Origin: Halorhabdus amylolytica
GTDB lineage: Archaea; Halobacteriota; Halobacteria; Halobacteriales; Haloarculaceae
Assembly: GCF_004944975.1 (NCBI RefSeq)
Contig: NZ_SPQG01000001.1
Location: 1 to 32,806, forward strand
Direction of reading: 5' to 3'
Length of the DNA stretch: 32,806 nucleotides
How positions within the stretch are numbered: the stretch's first letter is position 1; the number at the start of each line of letters is the position of its first letter. The notes below the pieces were generated by a model that was not told where the DNA came from, searched no databases, and saw nothing but the letters and a program-made list of their open reading frames with translations. Both the position numbers and the translations under genes were made by a program. Positions 1-7,759 of this stretch are shown here, piece after piece.

Positions 1-147
1 CAGATTCTCCACGGCGAGTTTCGTCTCGCCGTCGAAGTCGTAGCTGATCCACTCAGGTCGGATCTCCTCGTCGCTTTCGCCGCTCGTTGTTAGTCCGCCC
101 GTTCCGTCCGTGCCTGCAGTTTCGGTATCGCCGATCGCGTTACTCAT
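1..147 (-). CDS. pstB: Phosphate ABC transporter ATP-binding protein PstB (N-terminal fragment)
   Basis: Only the first 49 codons are inside the window; the gene runs off the left edge. The reading starts with ATG at 145-147 (MSNAIGDTETAG) and continues through a low-complexity acidic linker to the segment YDFDGETKLAVENL. I recognise this as the start of the ABC ATPase core of haloarchaeal PstB. The Walker A and B motifs lie outside the window, so they cannot be checked. The start codon sits inside the end of pstA (8-base overlap), which suggests translational coupling. PstB would power phosphate import through the PstC-PstA channel. The assignment rests mainly on operon position plus the short sequence match. 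Confidence 0.8.
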   Translation of the reverse strand, partial: MSNAIGDTETAGTDGTGGLTTSGESDEEIRPEWISYDFDGETKLAVENL

Positions 148-2806
148 AATCGAGTTTCCTCCTGAAGTAGCGTCGCGTCAGAATCCCAACCAGGTAGAAC
201 GATAGCACGACTGCCAACAGCAACAGCGCTGTCCCCCACCCTTTCGAGGGAGACCCGCTGACGCCGGCCGCGATGACCGCCCACACCTGTTTGGGAAGGG
301 CTTTCGACGCTTCGAGCAATGCCCCGTTGTACACGAATGGGGGTTCAGTGATGAACTGGAAACCACCGAGCACGTCGACCGACTGTCCGGCGTCCCCGAC
401 ACCCAACACCAGGATCAACGGCGCGGTCTCGCCGGCGATGCGACCGACGCCGAGAATAACCCCCGTGACGACTCCCGGGACGGCCGCCGGGAGCACGACA
501 CTGCGGATCGTCTCCCACCTGTTGACGCCCAGCGCCGCGCTGGCGTTCCGGTACTCGTCGGGGACCGACTTGATCGCTTCGCGAGACGTGATCAACACCA
601 GGGGTAACAGCATGAACCCGAGGGTGATCATCGCGGCCATGAGACTGGGTGTGTCGCCCAGCCGCGGGATCAGGAACGCGGCCCCGAACAGGCCAAAGAC
701 GACGCTCGGCGTACTCCAGAGGGCGTTAGTCGTGATCTCGACCAGGGCGGTGAACCGGCCCTGTTCGGCGTACTCCGTCAAGAAGACCGCCGCACCGACC
801 CCTAACGGGATGGCGAACAGGGAGGCCCCGACGACGATCCAGACCGTCCCGACTACCGCGGGAAGGATGCCGCCGGGTTCGGCACCCAGTGGGATCGCCG
901 AGAACATCACCATCGGCCAGGAGAGCGTCCCGCCGTCGCTCACGGTCAGCCCCGCCACCGAGAACGGCGAGTCCGTCGTCGCGACGTGGCCCACAATCAG
1001 CACGACGAAGCCCGTCGCCGCGACCAGGCCGAGGCGGATCTCCTCGGCCAGTAGCCGGCCCATTAGGCGCTGCTCGGCGTCGTCAGTCCCCGTCGCCCGG
1101 CGGGCCAGTGTCGCCACCGCAGCGACGACGAGCCCGGCCATCGCGCCGACGGCCGCCGCCGCCGGGAGCAGGTCGACGCCGCCGACCGACGGGGTCGTGG
1201 TCGTCGTCGGCTGGAGAAGTGTCGCTGCCAGGACTACTCCGAGGCCGCCGAATAGCCCGACTTTGACGAACTGTGCGTTACGGCGGGCGCGCTCGGCGAG
1301 GGTTCCGTCCCCGGCGAGTAATCCACCGACTGCGACGACAGCCAGGACAGCGGCGGCGACGCTCGCCACGACGACGCCCCCGAATCCGATCGTCTTCCCG
1401 AGCGGGAGCCCGAACGGCTGCGGTCCGCCCAGCAGGAAGACGACCGCGAGGGTGAGGACGGCCGCGACGGCGAGGCCGAGGCCGCGCTGGACGGCGGACT
1501 GTCGATCGAACGACCGCCCGACGCCGGTGAGGCTCCCGTACTTGCGGTAGAAGTAGGCGAACAGGACCGATCCGGGGATGGCGACGATCAGCGTGCCGAC
1601 CGTCAGCTCGGGCGTGACGGTGAAAGCCGTTTCCAGCGCCTGCTCCTGTCGGCTCTCCATGATCCGATAGGTGAACCGGTGGACGAATGGTTCGCCCCGG
1701 ATGACCACTGCGACGAGAAGGGCCGCGACAGCCCCGACTGTGGCGAGGGGAAGGACGCGGACGATCTGTCTGACACCACTGTTCCAGTCGGGCGCCCCTG
1801 CCGGCCGGCGCGCGTAAGCGAGCGCCGCGACCAGGACCGGCGAGAGGACCACTAGTCCGGACAGGGCGCCGATGGTGAAGCCGTGGAAGGTGTAGTGCAG
1901 CCCCCGGATAGCCACGAACGTCACGATCGAGATCATGACGATGACCGTCAGGGTGGCGTTCAGGTAGATGACCAGGAACGACCCGTACTGGCGGCCGCGG
2001 GCGCCGTATCTGGCGCGGGCCTTTGCGGCCGCCCAGCCCGCGAGCAACGAGCCGAGCACGACGAAAAGCGAGACGACGACCCCGCCCGTGAGCCCGCCGT
2101 TCATCGGTTCGGTCGGCGTCCACGTCCAGCCGGCATCGACCACGGAGCCGACGACGATTATCCCTAGCAGGGAGACGATCAGCGCCGCCGGCAGCGTCGA
2201 TCCGAGGTCCTCGCGCGGCAGGACGGTCAACAGTACCAGTGCCGCCGCGACGAGCAGGCCGGTCAGCACGACGGGTACCCCGTCGAGGACCAGCCCGTTC
2301 AGCGCGACCCCAAGGACGAACCCGACGCCCCCGAACAGCAGGCCGGCCAGCGCGCCAGCGCTCGCGTTTGGTTCCGTGTCCACGACGCCGATCCGCGAGA
2401 TGATCCCGGCGAGGCCGACGGCCAGACCGTCGAGCACCAAGACGGCCCCCAGCAGCGCCCCCAGGTCGACGCTCGGGACTGTCGAAAGGGTTGTCAGCAG
2501 GGCCAGGCCGGCCACCAGCCCGACACCCAGTCCGCGAACGCGTTGTGAGGGGATCGCGACGACGTTCAACGCCGTGAACGCGGCGACGAGACCGACACCG
2601 CCGACGCCCGCCACGGCCACGCCGGCCATGAGATCGGTCAGGGCTGGGCCGGTGGTTTCGAGTCCGAGGGCCCCGACAAGCGTCGCCAGCCCCAACAGGA
2701 AGTTGAGGGCCGCAACCGCGATGGCGACGTCGAGGGCCCGGTCGTAGTAGTCGGCATCGCCGCTGACCAGCGTCGCTTTCTGATCGTGTGCGTACGCATC
2801 GCTCAT
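140..2806 (-). CDS. pstA: Phosphate ABC transporter permease PstA, with very long N-terminal membrane extension
   Basis: Membrane permease of the high-affinity phosphate transporter. The canonical MetI-like permease domain is at the C-terminus, about residues 590-888. It carries the EAA-type ATPase-contact loop near 755-775 (AALGVNRWETIRSVVLPAA) followed by GRIAGETAPLI. PstA proteins are usually about 280-300 residues; this one is 888. The first roughly 585 residues are a series of hydrophobic segments, perhaps a dozen or more, with short polar linkers, and I do not recognise a family for them. The ATG at 2804-2806 overlaps the pstC stop by four bases (ATGA). Composition of the extension resembles the rest of the gene and the frame is open throughout, so it looks real rather than a sequencing fusion. 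Haloarchaeal PstA proteins can be longer than bacterial ones; how usual this length is should be compared. Confidence 0.88.
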   Translation of the reverse strand: MSDAYAHDQKATLVSGDADYYDRALDVAIAVAALNFLLGLATLVGALGLETTGPALTDLMAGVAVAGVGGVGLVAAFTALNVVAIPSQRVRGLGVGLVAGLALLTTLSTVPSVDLGALLGAVLVLDGLAVGLAGIISRIGVVDTEPNASAGALAGLLFGGVGFVLGVALNGLVLDGVPVVLTGLLVAAALVLLTVLPREDLGSTLPAALIVSLLGIIVVGSVVDAGWTWTPTEPMNGGLTGGVVVSLFVVLGSLLAGWAAAKARARYGARGRQYGSFLVIYLNATLTVIVMISIVTFVAIRGLHYTFHGFTIGALSGLVVLSPVLVAALAYARRPAGAPDWNSGVRQIVRVLPLATVGAVAALLVAVVIRGEPFVHRFTYRIMESRQEQALETAFTVTPELTVGTLIVAIPGSVLFAYFYRKYGSLTGVGRSFDRQSAVQRGLGLAVAAVLTLAVVFLLGGPQPFGLPLGKTIGFGGVVVASVAAAVLAVVAVGGLLAGDGTLAERARRNAQFVKVGLFGGLGVVLAATLLQPTTTTTPSVGGVDLLPAAAAVGAMAGLVVAAVATLARRATGTDDAEQRLMGRLLAEEIRLGLVAATGFVVLIVGHVATTDSPFSVAGLTVSDGGTLSWPMVMFSAIPLGAEPGGILPAVVGTVWIVVGASLFAIPLGVGAAVFLTEYAEQGRFTALVEITTNALWSTPSVVFGLFGAAFLIPRLGDTPSLMAAMITLGFMLLPLVLITSREAIKSVPDEYRNASAALGVNRWETIRSVVLPAAVPGVVTGVILGVGRIAGETAPLILVLGVGDAGQSVDVLGGFQFITEPPFVYNGALLEASKALPKQVWAVIAAGVSGSPSKGWGTALLLLAVVLSFYLVGILTRRYFRRKLDYE

Positions 2807-4119
2807 CGTTCACCCGTGAGTTTGCGTTGCATCCGCCGTTCGATGTACTGGGCGATCACGGAGATGGTCGCGACGATCACGAACAGCAACACGCCGGCGA
2901 CGAACAGGATATCGATGGTACCGGAAGAGGCGCTCCCGTAGGAAGTGGCGATCCGGCTCGTCAACGTGACACCCTGGTCGAAGACATCGAACAGCGGGCG
3001 GGCGAAGCCGGTGCCGGCGCCCATGATCGCCGCGACGGCCATCGTCTCGCCGATGGCCCGGCCGAGCCCGAGGATGACCGCTGCCGAGATTCCCGAGAAG
3101 GCCGCGGGGATCGAGATACTTTTCATGGTCTGCCACTCGGTGGCCCCCATCGCGATGGCGCCGTCGCTCATCGAGGCGGGGACACTCGAGAGGGCGTCTT
3201 CCGAGACTGAGACGACTGTGGGCAGCGCCATCAACCCGACGACAGTCCCGGCGATGAAGAAACTCGCCCCGGCATCCAGGAAGGCGCCCTGAACGAAGCC
3301 GTTGAGCACCTGAAAGCCGATGAAGCCGTAGACGATCGACGGGATGCCGGCCAGAATCTCGACGGCGGGCTTGACGATCTCGCGGACACTCTCGCTGGCG
3401 ATTTCGGCGATAAACAACGCACCGAGCAGGCCCAGCGGGGCCGCGACCAGGCCGGCGATGATCGTCACGATGACCGTCGCCCAGATGGCGGGCAACAGCG
3501 ACACGACGCCGCCACGTGGGTCCCAGGCCGTCTCGCCTCCAGTCACCGGTAGCACGGCGTCGAGTCCGAAGAACCACCGAACTCTCCCGTTCGGGCCCTG
3601 GGGCAGGGCTGCCAACGCCAACCCGTGTTCCTGGAAGGCCGGCCACGCGCTCCGGAACAGGAAGTAGGTAATGAATCCGACTGTCAGGACGGTCCCGACG
3701 GTCGCGACGGCGGTCATGATCTTTGCGACCCGGGCCTGGTGGGTCCACCAACCGACCGTCACTGTCACGATGAAACCGGCAAGTGGGTACGCAACCAGGT
3801 CGTTGGGTCCGAGGAACGTGTAGCCGACGCCGACGATCGTCACGACGCTCGAAAGGCCGACGAGGGTCTCCCCTGGCGTCGGTTCCGAGCCGACGAACAC
3901 TCGCTTTGCGCCCACGAGCCAGCGCCAGGCGCGCCCGGGCAGGGTCAGCAGTGTCCTCTCGATCCGGGCCGGAAGTGTGAAGACCATCTGTGCCATCCGT
4001 CCCGGGAGCGCCAGAAGCCATTGCCCGGCCCGGTTCGCCAGGGCAGTTACAACCCCAACCAACGCCCGGAATCGCTCGATCAGTCCCTCGCGTATCCGTC
4101 TCTGTATTCCATTAGTCAT
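2803..4119 (-). CDS. pstC: Phosphate ABC transporter permease PstC
   Basis: Second permease of the phosphate transporter, 438 residues. The MetI-type domain occupies about residues 200-430. It has the PstC-like segment ILAGIPSIVYGFIGF and the EAA loop AIAMGATEWQTMKSISIPAA followed by GLGRAIGETMAVAAI. The first 80 or so residues are an arginine-rich amphipathic region with three spaced repeats of the form L-x-LP-x-R (LLALPGR, VFTLPAR, LLTLPGR), not expected in a bacterial PstC. The ATG is at 4117-4119, 48 bases after the pstS stop. The 3' end overlaps pstA by four bases. It works with PstA, PstB and PstS in the cytoplasmic membrane. Confidence 0.92.
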   Translation of the reverse strand: MTNGIQRRIREGLIERFRALVGVVTALANRAGQWLLALPGRMAQMVFTLPARIERTLLTLPGRAWRWLVGAKRVFVGSEPTPGETLVGLSSVVTIVGVGYTFLGPNDLVAYPLAGFIVTVTVGWWTHQARVAKIMTAVATVGTVLTVGFITYFLFRSAWPAFQEHGLALAALPQGPNGRVRWFFGLDAVLPVTGGETAWDPRGGVVSLLPAIWATVIVTIIAGLVAAPLGLLGALFIAEIASESVREIVKPAVEILAGIPSIVYGFIGFQVLNGFVQGAFLDAGASFFIAGTVVGLMALPTVVSVSEDALSSVPASMSDGAIAMGATEWQTMKSISIPAAFSGISAAVILGLGRAIGETMAVAAIMGAGTGFARPLFDVFDQGVTLTSRIATSYGSASSGTIDILFVAGVLLFVIVATISVIAQYIERRMQRKLTGER

Positions 4120-4167
4120 AGTACTGGAAAGAGCGTGTTCGAGATCGCCGCCCGGTAGGACCCGCGT

Positions 4168-5331
4168 TCAGACCTGGTCGGGGAGTTTCGAACGCTCCTC
4201 CTCGAGTCGGCGCTCGCCGAGCGTGAAGTAGTTGTTCGGCGCGACGAACGTCTCCTGGCCGAACGGATGCAGCATCATGTTGATGGCCGCGGCCTCCTTC
4301 ATCGAGGTCCCCTCCCAGGTGTACATGTGGAGGTCTCGCGAAAGCGGGTAGCTCCGGGAGTCCAGCCCGTTCTCGGGATCCTGGTAGGAGTAGGTCGTTC
4401 CATCCCACTCCAGGGAGATGGGATCGACGCCCTCGGTGCCGAGGAACGCCAGCGCCAGGTAGCTGATGGCGTTGTCGGCCTGGGCGACCGCCTGGGCCAG
4501 GCGCTGGTTCTGCCCGTAGCGGTTGGCGACCTGCGTGTCCTCGGTCGGGTTGTCGAAGACGTTGCTGACGAAGGCGGTCCGGGTCCCGGAGTCCCGGACG
4601 CGTCCGAGCACGCGGACCTCGCGGTCCGGGCCACCGAGTTCGCTCCAGTTGGTGATCCGACCCTTATAGAGGTCCTTCAGCTGCTGGCCGGTGATCCCCG
4701 TGACGCCGGCCTCCGCGATCTCTGCGGACACCACGAGCGGCTGACCGTCGACCGCGACGACGTGGTCGACGAACTGGTCGTAGGAGTCACGCTCGGGAAG
4801 TTCGTCCTCGACGTTCCCCGAGGAGTTACCGATGTCGTAAACCCCGTCCCGGACGTTACGGACGCCCGTCCCCGAGTGCGAGAGGCCGACAGTCCAGCGG
4901 AACGGCGGTTCGCTACTGTCGTCCGGCTCGAAGCCGTACAGACTCGCCCAGTAATCGGCGAGATTCAGGTCCGTGTCGATACCGTACTCGCCGTGGGGCC
5001 AGTACTCGGTGTCGTCGGCCGGACGGTTGGCGTTCCAGTAGGCTGCGGCGTCCTCTGCGACCGGATAGACCGTCGAGGAGCCACCCGATTCCAGCGTGCT
5101 GGTGTCCTGTTGCTGGGACGTCGTGGTCGCCTGCCCCTCGGTGGTCGTCTGCGTCGCTGTCTCGGTGGCCGTCGCCGTCACTGTCGCATCGTTTCCGTCC
5201 TCGACGTTTGCCTGTGTCGTCGTGTTCCCACCACCGCTGCACCCCGCCAGCGCACCTGCCCCGAGTGCGCCGATCGACAGGATGAATTTTCGCCGTGATT
5301 CACTGTCCGGACGCGTCGAATCTCGCGTCAT
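4168..5331 (-). CDS. pstS: Phosphate-binding lipoprotein PstS
   Basis: Extracellular phosphate receptor of the Pst transporter, 387 residues from the ATG at 5329-5331; a TTG codon just upstream is possible but less likely. The N-terminus has a twin-arginine signal (SRRKFILSIGALGAGALAGC) with a lipobox cysteine, so export by Tat and lipid anchoring are expected. A Thr/Ser/Gln-rich linker follows (about residues 35-75), then the binding domain. That domain begins at GGSSTVYPVAEDAAAYW and contains the phosphate-contact loops SHSGTGVRN and VRDSGTRTAF. It is first in the operon and has its own promoter upstream. Expression is presumably induced by phosphate limitation; this is inferred from the family, not shown by a recognised operator. 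Confidence 0.93.
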   Translation of the reverse strand: MTRDSTRPDSESRRKFILSIGALGAGALAGCSGGGNTTTQANVEDGNDATVTATATETATQTTTEGQATTTSQQQDTSTLESGGSSTVYPVAEDAAAYWNANRPADDTEYWPHGEYGIDTDLNLADYWASLYGFEPDDSSEPPFRWTVGLSHSGTGVRNVRDGVYDIGNSSGNVEDELPERDSYDQFVDHVVAVDGQPLVVSAEIAEAGVTGITGQQLKDLYKGRITNWSELGGPDREVRVLGRVRDSGTRTAFVSNVFDNPTEDTQVANRYGQNQRLAQAVAQADNAISYLALAFLGTEGVDPISLEWDGTTYSYQDPENGLDSRSYPLSRDLHMYTWEGTSMKEAAAINMMLHPFGQETFVAPNNYFTLGERRLEEERSKLPDQV

Positions 5332-5364
5332 CAACGTAGAGGGGGGTAGATTTGACTAAAGGGG

Positions 5365-5373
5365 TTTATAATA
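5365..5373 (-). promoter_or_regulatory. TATA box of the pst operon
   Basis: On the minus strand the sequence reads TATTATAAA, 34-42 bases upstream of the pstS ATG, a good archaeal box A. A second AT-rich box (GCTATATAG, about 5447-5455) and three CGCTAT-like motifs lie further upstream between 5405 and 5460 and could be alternative promoters or regulator sites. Confidence 0.6.
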
Positions 5374-5603
5374 GGGGTACAGGGTGGTACGACTGGCTCT
5401 CGACCGCTATGTATCGATATACGCTGCAAGCATCGCTATTGGTGACTATATAGCGGACTGGTCCATCATCTGCCTGAACATTGTTTTCCCAATCGATCCG
5501 AAGAAGGCCACGTCTCCGTCGGCTTCTCCACTGCTCTCCCCGGGCCGCCTGCGCCGACGGACCACAGTTTCGAACCGATCGTCTCCCCTTGCTCGACACC
5601 GTC

Positions 5604-5771
5604 TCAGGAGAGGACCGAGTCGAGCATCGAATGTGCACTTCCGAGTGTTGTCCCCTCGAACTCGTCGTTCCCGCAGGTTTCACACTCCTCGGGCGGCCCA
5701 CCCCTGACGTGGCCCACGAGCGAACGGGTCTGTACCTTGCCACACTGGGTGCATTCCCACTCTTTCGTCAT
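5604..5771 (-). CDS. Zinc-ribbon microprotein, copy 1
   Basis: A 55-residue protein starting MTKEWECTQCGKVQ and ending LDSVLS. Four cysteines at positions 7, 10, 30 and 33 form a CxxC-x19-CxxC zinc ribbon like those of rubredoxin-type small proteins. The ATG at 5769-5771 is preferred over a start 16 codons upstream. It aligns with the paralog next door, and a TATA-like CATTATCC lies about 27 bases before it, as expected for a leaderless transcript. I do not recognise a named function. It may bind nucleic acid or a protein partner; this is a guess from the fold. About 41 of 55 residues match the adjacent copy at 5895-6062. Confidence 0.8.
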   Translation of the reverse strand: MTKEWECTQCGKVQTRSLVGHVRGGPPEECETCGNDEFEGTTLGSAHSMLDSVLS

Positions 5772-5894
5772 GTTTAATGGTAGTATTTGCCGGATAATGA
5801 GTCTTTTTTCAGCACACAACCATTAATTCATTGATGGTTTGAGGAGATAGTCGACGAGTCAGCGAGCAAGTTCGAGGATTCCGAGTTCACTCCG

Positions 5895-6062
5895 TCAGGA
5901 GAGGACCGAATCGAGCACCGTGTGCGCCGCTCCAAGCGTCGTCTCCTCGAACTCGTCGTTTCCGCATTCACCGCACTCCTCCGGGGGACCCGCTCGGATG
6001 TGGCCGACGACAGTGCGTACCTGTACCTTGCCACACTCTGTGCATCGCCATTCTTTCGCCAT
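5895..6062 (-). CDS. Zinc-ribbon microprotein, copy 2 (tandem paralog)
   Basis: A 55-residue protein starting MAKEWRCTECGKVQVRT and ending LDSVLS. It has the same length and the same four cysteines (7, 10, 30, 33) as the copy at 5604-5771. The 14 differences are mostly conservative, which argues that both copies are under selection. The GGPPEEC/AGPPEEC knuckle and the CGNDEFE segment are shared. The ATG is at 6060-6062, with an AT-rich box (ATTAATTAT) about 28 bases upstream. The two genes are tandem on the minus strand, separated by 123 bases containing the downstream copy's own promoter. Function unknown. Confidence 0.78.
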   Translation of the reverse strand: MAKEWRCTECGKVQVRTVVGHIRAGPPEECGECGNDEFEETTLGAAHTVLDSVLS

Positions 6063-6226
6063 ATTTCGTTATAGACACTGGTAGATAATTAATATTTCTC
6101 CACGATCGGTCGCCACCGTACCGTGCACTGTCGATCCTCCCACGGGTCTGTCGGGCACTTGCCCTTCTCGCGGTGGGTTCCCATCTGTGTTCCCGCCAGT
6201 CGAATCGGTCGTTTCCCTGCCGGTGA

Positions 6227-6314
6227 CTCATACGGATTATTGTAGATTATTTCCGGATAACGCCGACCCGGGGGTCGACGGATACCGGTAAATCACTACA
6301 ATAATCCGTATCAG
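6227..6314. repeat. 88-bp imperfect palindrome (intergenic inverted repeat)
   Basis: The two 30-bp ends (6227-6256 and 6285-6314) are inverted copies matching at about 24 of 30 positions, including a perfect 16-base core ATACGGATTATTGTAG. The 28-base centre is also nearly self-complementary, built around CGACCC and GGGTCG, so the whole unit could fold as one hairpin. It lies downstream of nurA and upstream of the zinc-ribbon gene. It contains no gene. It may be a miniature mobile repeat, a bidirectional transcription stop, or a regulator site. I did not find a second copy in this window. Confidence 0.75.
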
Positions 6315-6341
6315 AGGACGTATCGGGAATGGCACTTCGTC

Positions 6342-7589
6342 TCAACGATCCCGGTCCGGTCCCCACCGGTGATCGTCGTAGGACCGCTGACGGTCGCTGT
6401 CGAACTCCCGGCCGATCCGCTCGCGCAACCGCTGTTTGCTCGTAGCGTCGATGCGGGCGAGTTCGTCAGCTTTGGCGACTGCCATCGGCGGACCGCGTTC
6501 GGCGGCCACGTCAGCGACGATCTGTCGAATCAGCCGTTCCCGGCGGTCCCGTTCGCGCGTCACGGCGTAGGGTGCCTCGACGCGGTAGACTAGTTCTGTC
6601 CGGGGGTCGTACAGCGAGAAAAACGTCACCTCGTAAGCCGCCGGATCGAGAGAGCGGGAGATCCCGAGGGCGTCGCCAGCCGTCGAGAGTACCCGGTCGG
6701 TCCCGACCCGTGAGCGAAACCAGTTAGTATAGGTGATCGCATCGGTCCGGATCTCGCCGTCCGCACGACGGGCGAGGACGTGCTCGAAGAGGGCGTCGTC
6801 GTTCGCCCAGGGTGCGGCCGTCCGCTCGCGTAGCGTCCGCGTCACTCCGTTGGCCACGCTGTTCTTGACGAAGCCCACGATCGGGACGTCTCGGTCGACG
6901 AAGCGTTCGACAAGGCGGACGTAGTTCTCGACGACGTCGGCAGGACGTTCGTCGGTCTCGAAGAGGTTGGCCAGTTCGGGGTGACGGTCAGTCCAGTTGA
7001 GCAACCCGGTCGGGTAAATCGGGCCGTCGAGGATCAAGAGGTCGGTCACGTCGCCGGCGTGTTCGAGCGCGTGGTGGCTCTCGGCGAGGTACAGCGCGAG
7101 CGCGTGGACGACTGTCTGGGCGTAACGGTCGACCCGGGGCACCTCGAAGAGTCGTTCGTGGGTGTAGCCCTCGTCGTTCCGGCGCCACTCGTCGTCGCCG
7201 AGGGAAAGCGTCGAGTCGTTAGTATGAGCGCCGACGACGACCGTCCGACTCCGGTGGAGATCCAGGTCTGACGGGACGGCCGCCATCGCCGCCTGGGCGA
7301 CATCCAGAACGAGGCCGTTCTTGAACGTCGTGGGATTGATTGTGCCCGAGTCCAGCCCGTGCTGGGTGTCGAACGGCCGCTCTTCGAGGGCAATCTCGGG
7401 GAGGGGGGCCGCCCGCCGGTAGTGCTCGTCGAGTGGTTCGAGGACCGCCTCGCCGTCGCGATACAGCGGGTCGAGGAACTCGGCCCAGACGGTCTCGGCG
7501 ACGTCACGATGGTCGACATCCTCGACACGACCTCCGAGCCGACCGGCCAGTCGCGCGATCCCCTCGACGTGTACCGGGTCGAGCGTCAT
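6342..7589 (-). CDS. nurA: NurA-domain DNA nuclease
   Basis: A 415-residue NurA-family protein. NurA is a 5'-3' single-strand exonuclease and endonuclease that works with the HerA helicase in archaeal DNA-end resection. Recognisable parts are the N-terminal segment FKNGLVLDVAQAAM, the acidic core LLILDGPIYP, and VPIVGFVKNSVANG, in the usual NurA order. The ATG at 7587-7589 (MTLDPVHVEG) is chosen because a TATA-like box (TTAATATC) lies about 25 bases upstream; a start 46 codons further upstream would pass through that promoter. No herA is in the window. It is divergent from gpmI, sharing a 170-base AT-rich intergenic region. Confidence 0.78.
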   Translation of the reverse strand: MTLDPVHVEGIARLAGRLGGRVEDVDHRDVAETVWAEFLDPLYRDGEAVLEPLDEHYRRAAPLPEIALEERPFDTQHGLDSGTINPTTFKNGLVLDVAQAAMAAVPSDLDLHRSRTVVVGAHTNDSTLSLGDDEWRRNDEGYTHERLFEVPRVDRYAQTVVHALALYLAESHHALEHAGDVTDLLILDGPIYPTGLLNWTDRHPELANLFETDERPADVVENYVRLVERFVDRDVPIVGFVKNSVANGVTRTLRERTAAPWANDDALFEHVLARRADGEIRTDAITYTNWFRSRVGTDRVLSTAGDALGISRSLDPAAYEVTFFSLYDPRTELVYRVEAPYAVTRERDRRERLIRQIVADVAAERGPPMAVAKADELARIDATSKQRLRERIGREFDSDRQRSYDDHRWGPDRDR

Positions 7590-7611
7590 AGCACCCTTTC
7601 CGAACACGCTG

Positions 7612-7620
7612 ATATTAAGC
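7612..7620 (-). promoter_or_regulatory. TATA-like box of nurA
   Basis: The minus strand reads GCTTAATATC ending about 23 bases before the ATG at 7589, giving a leaderless transcript. A further AT-rich stretch at about 7652-7675 (CTATATATCGAATTATAATT) may serve either divergent gene. Confidence 0.5.
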
Positions 7621-7759
7621 GGTCGGGTGACAGGCCGATCGAACGGCCTCGATCTATATATCGAATTATAATTGTCGAATCGGTGGACGGGCGTGCGAAC
7701 GAAGCGGGATTTACCGGCAAATATCAAAAGGTATTAGCCTCGGGCTGGAACTTCGGGGT

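Noticed and set aside
273-1550. Long plus-strand frame opposite pstA
   Set aside because: Shadow of pstA in GC-rich DNA: composition is Arg/Pro/Thr-rich with no domain, while the minus-strand frame is a clear permease.
4267-5298. 343-codon plus-strand frame opposite pstS
   Set aside because: Mirror of the PstS coding frame; valine- and arginine-rich with no family features.
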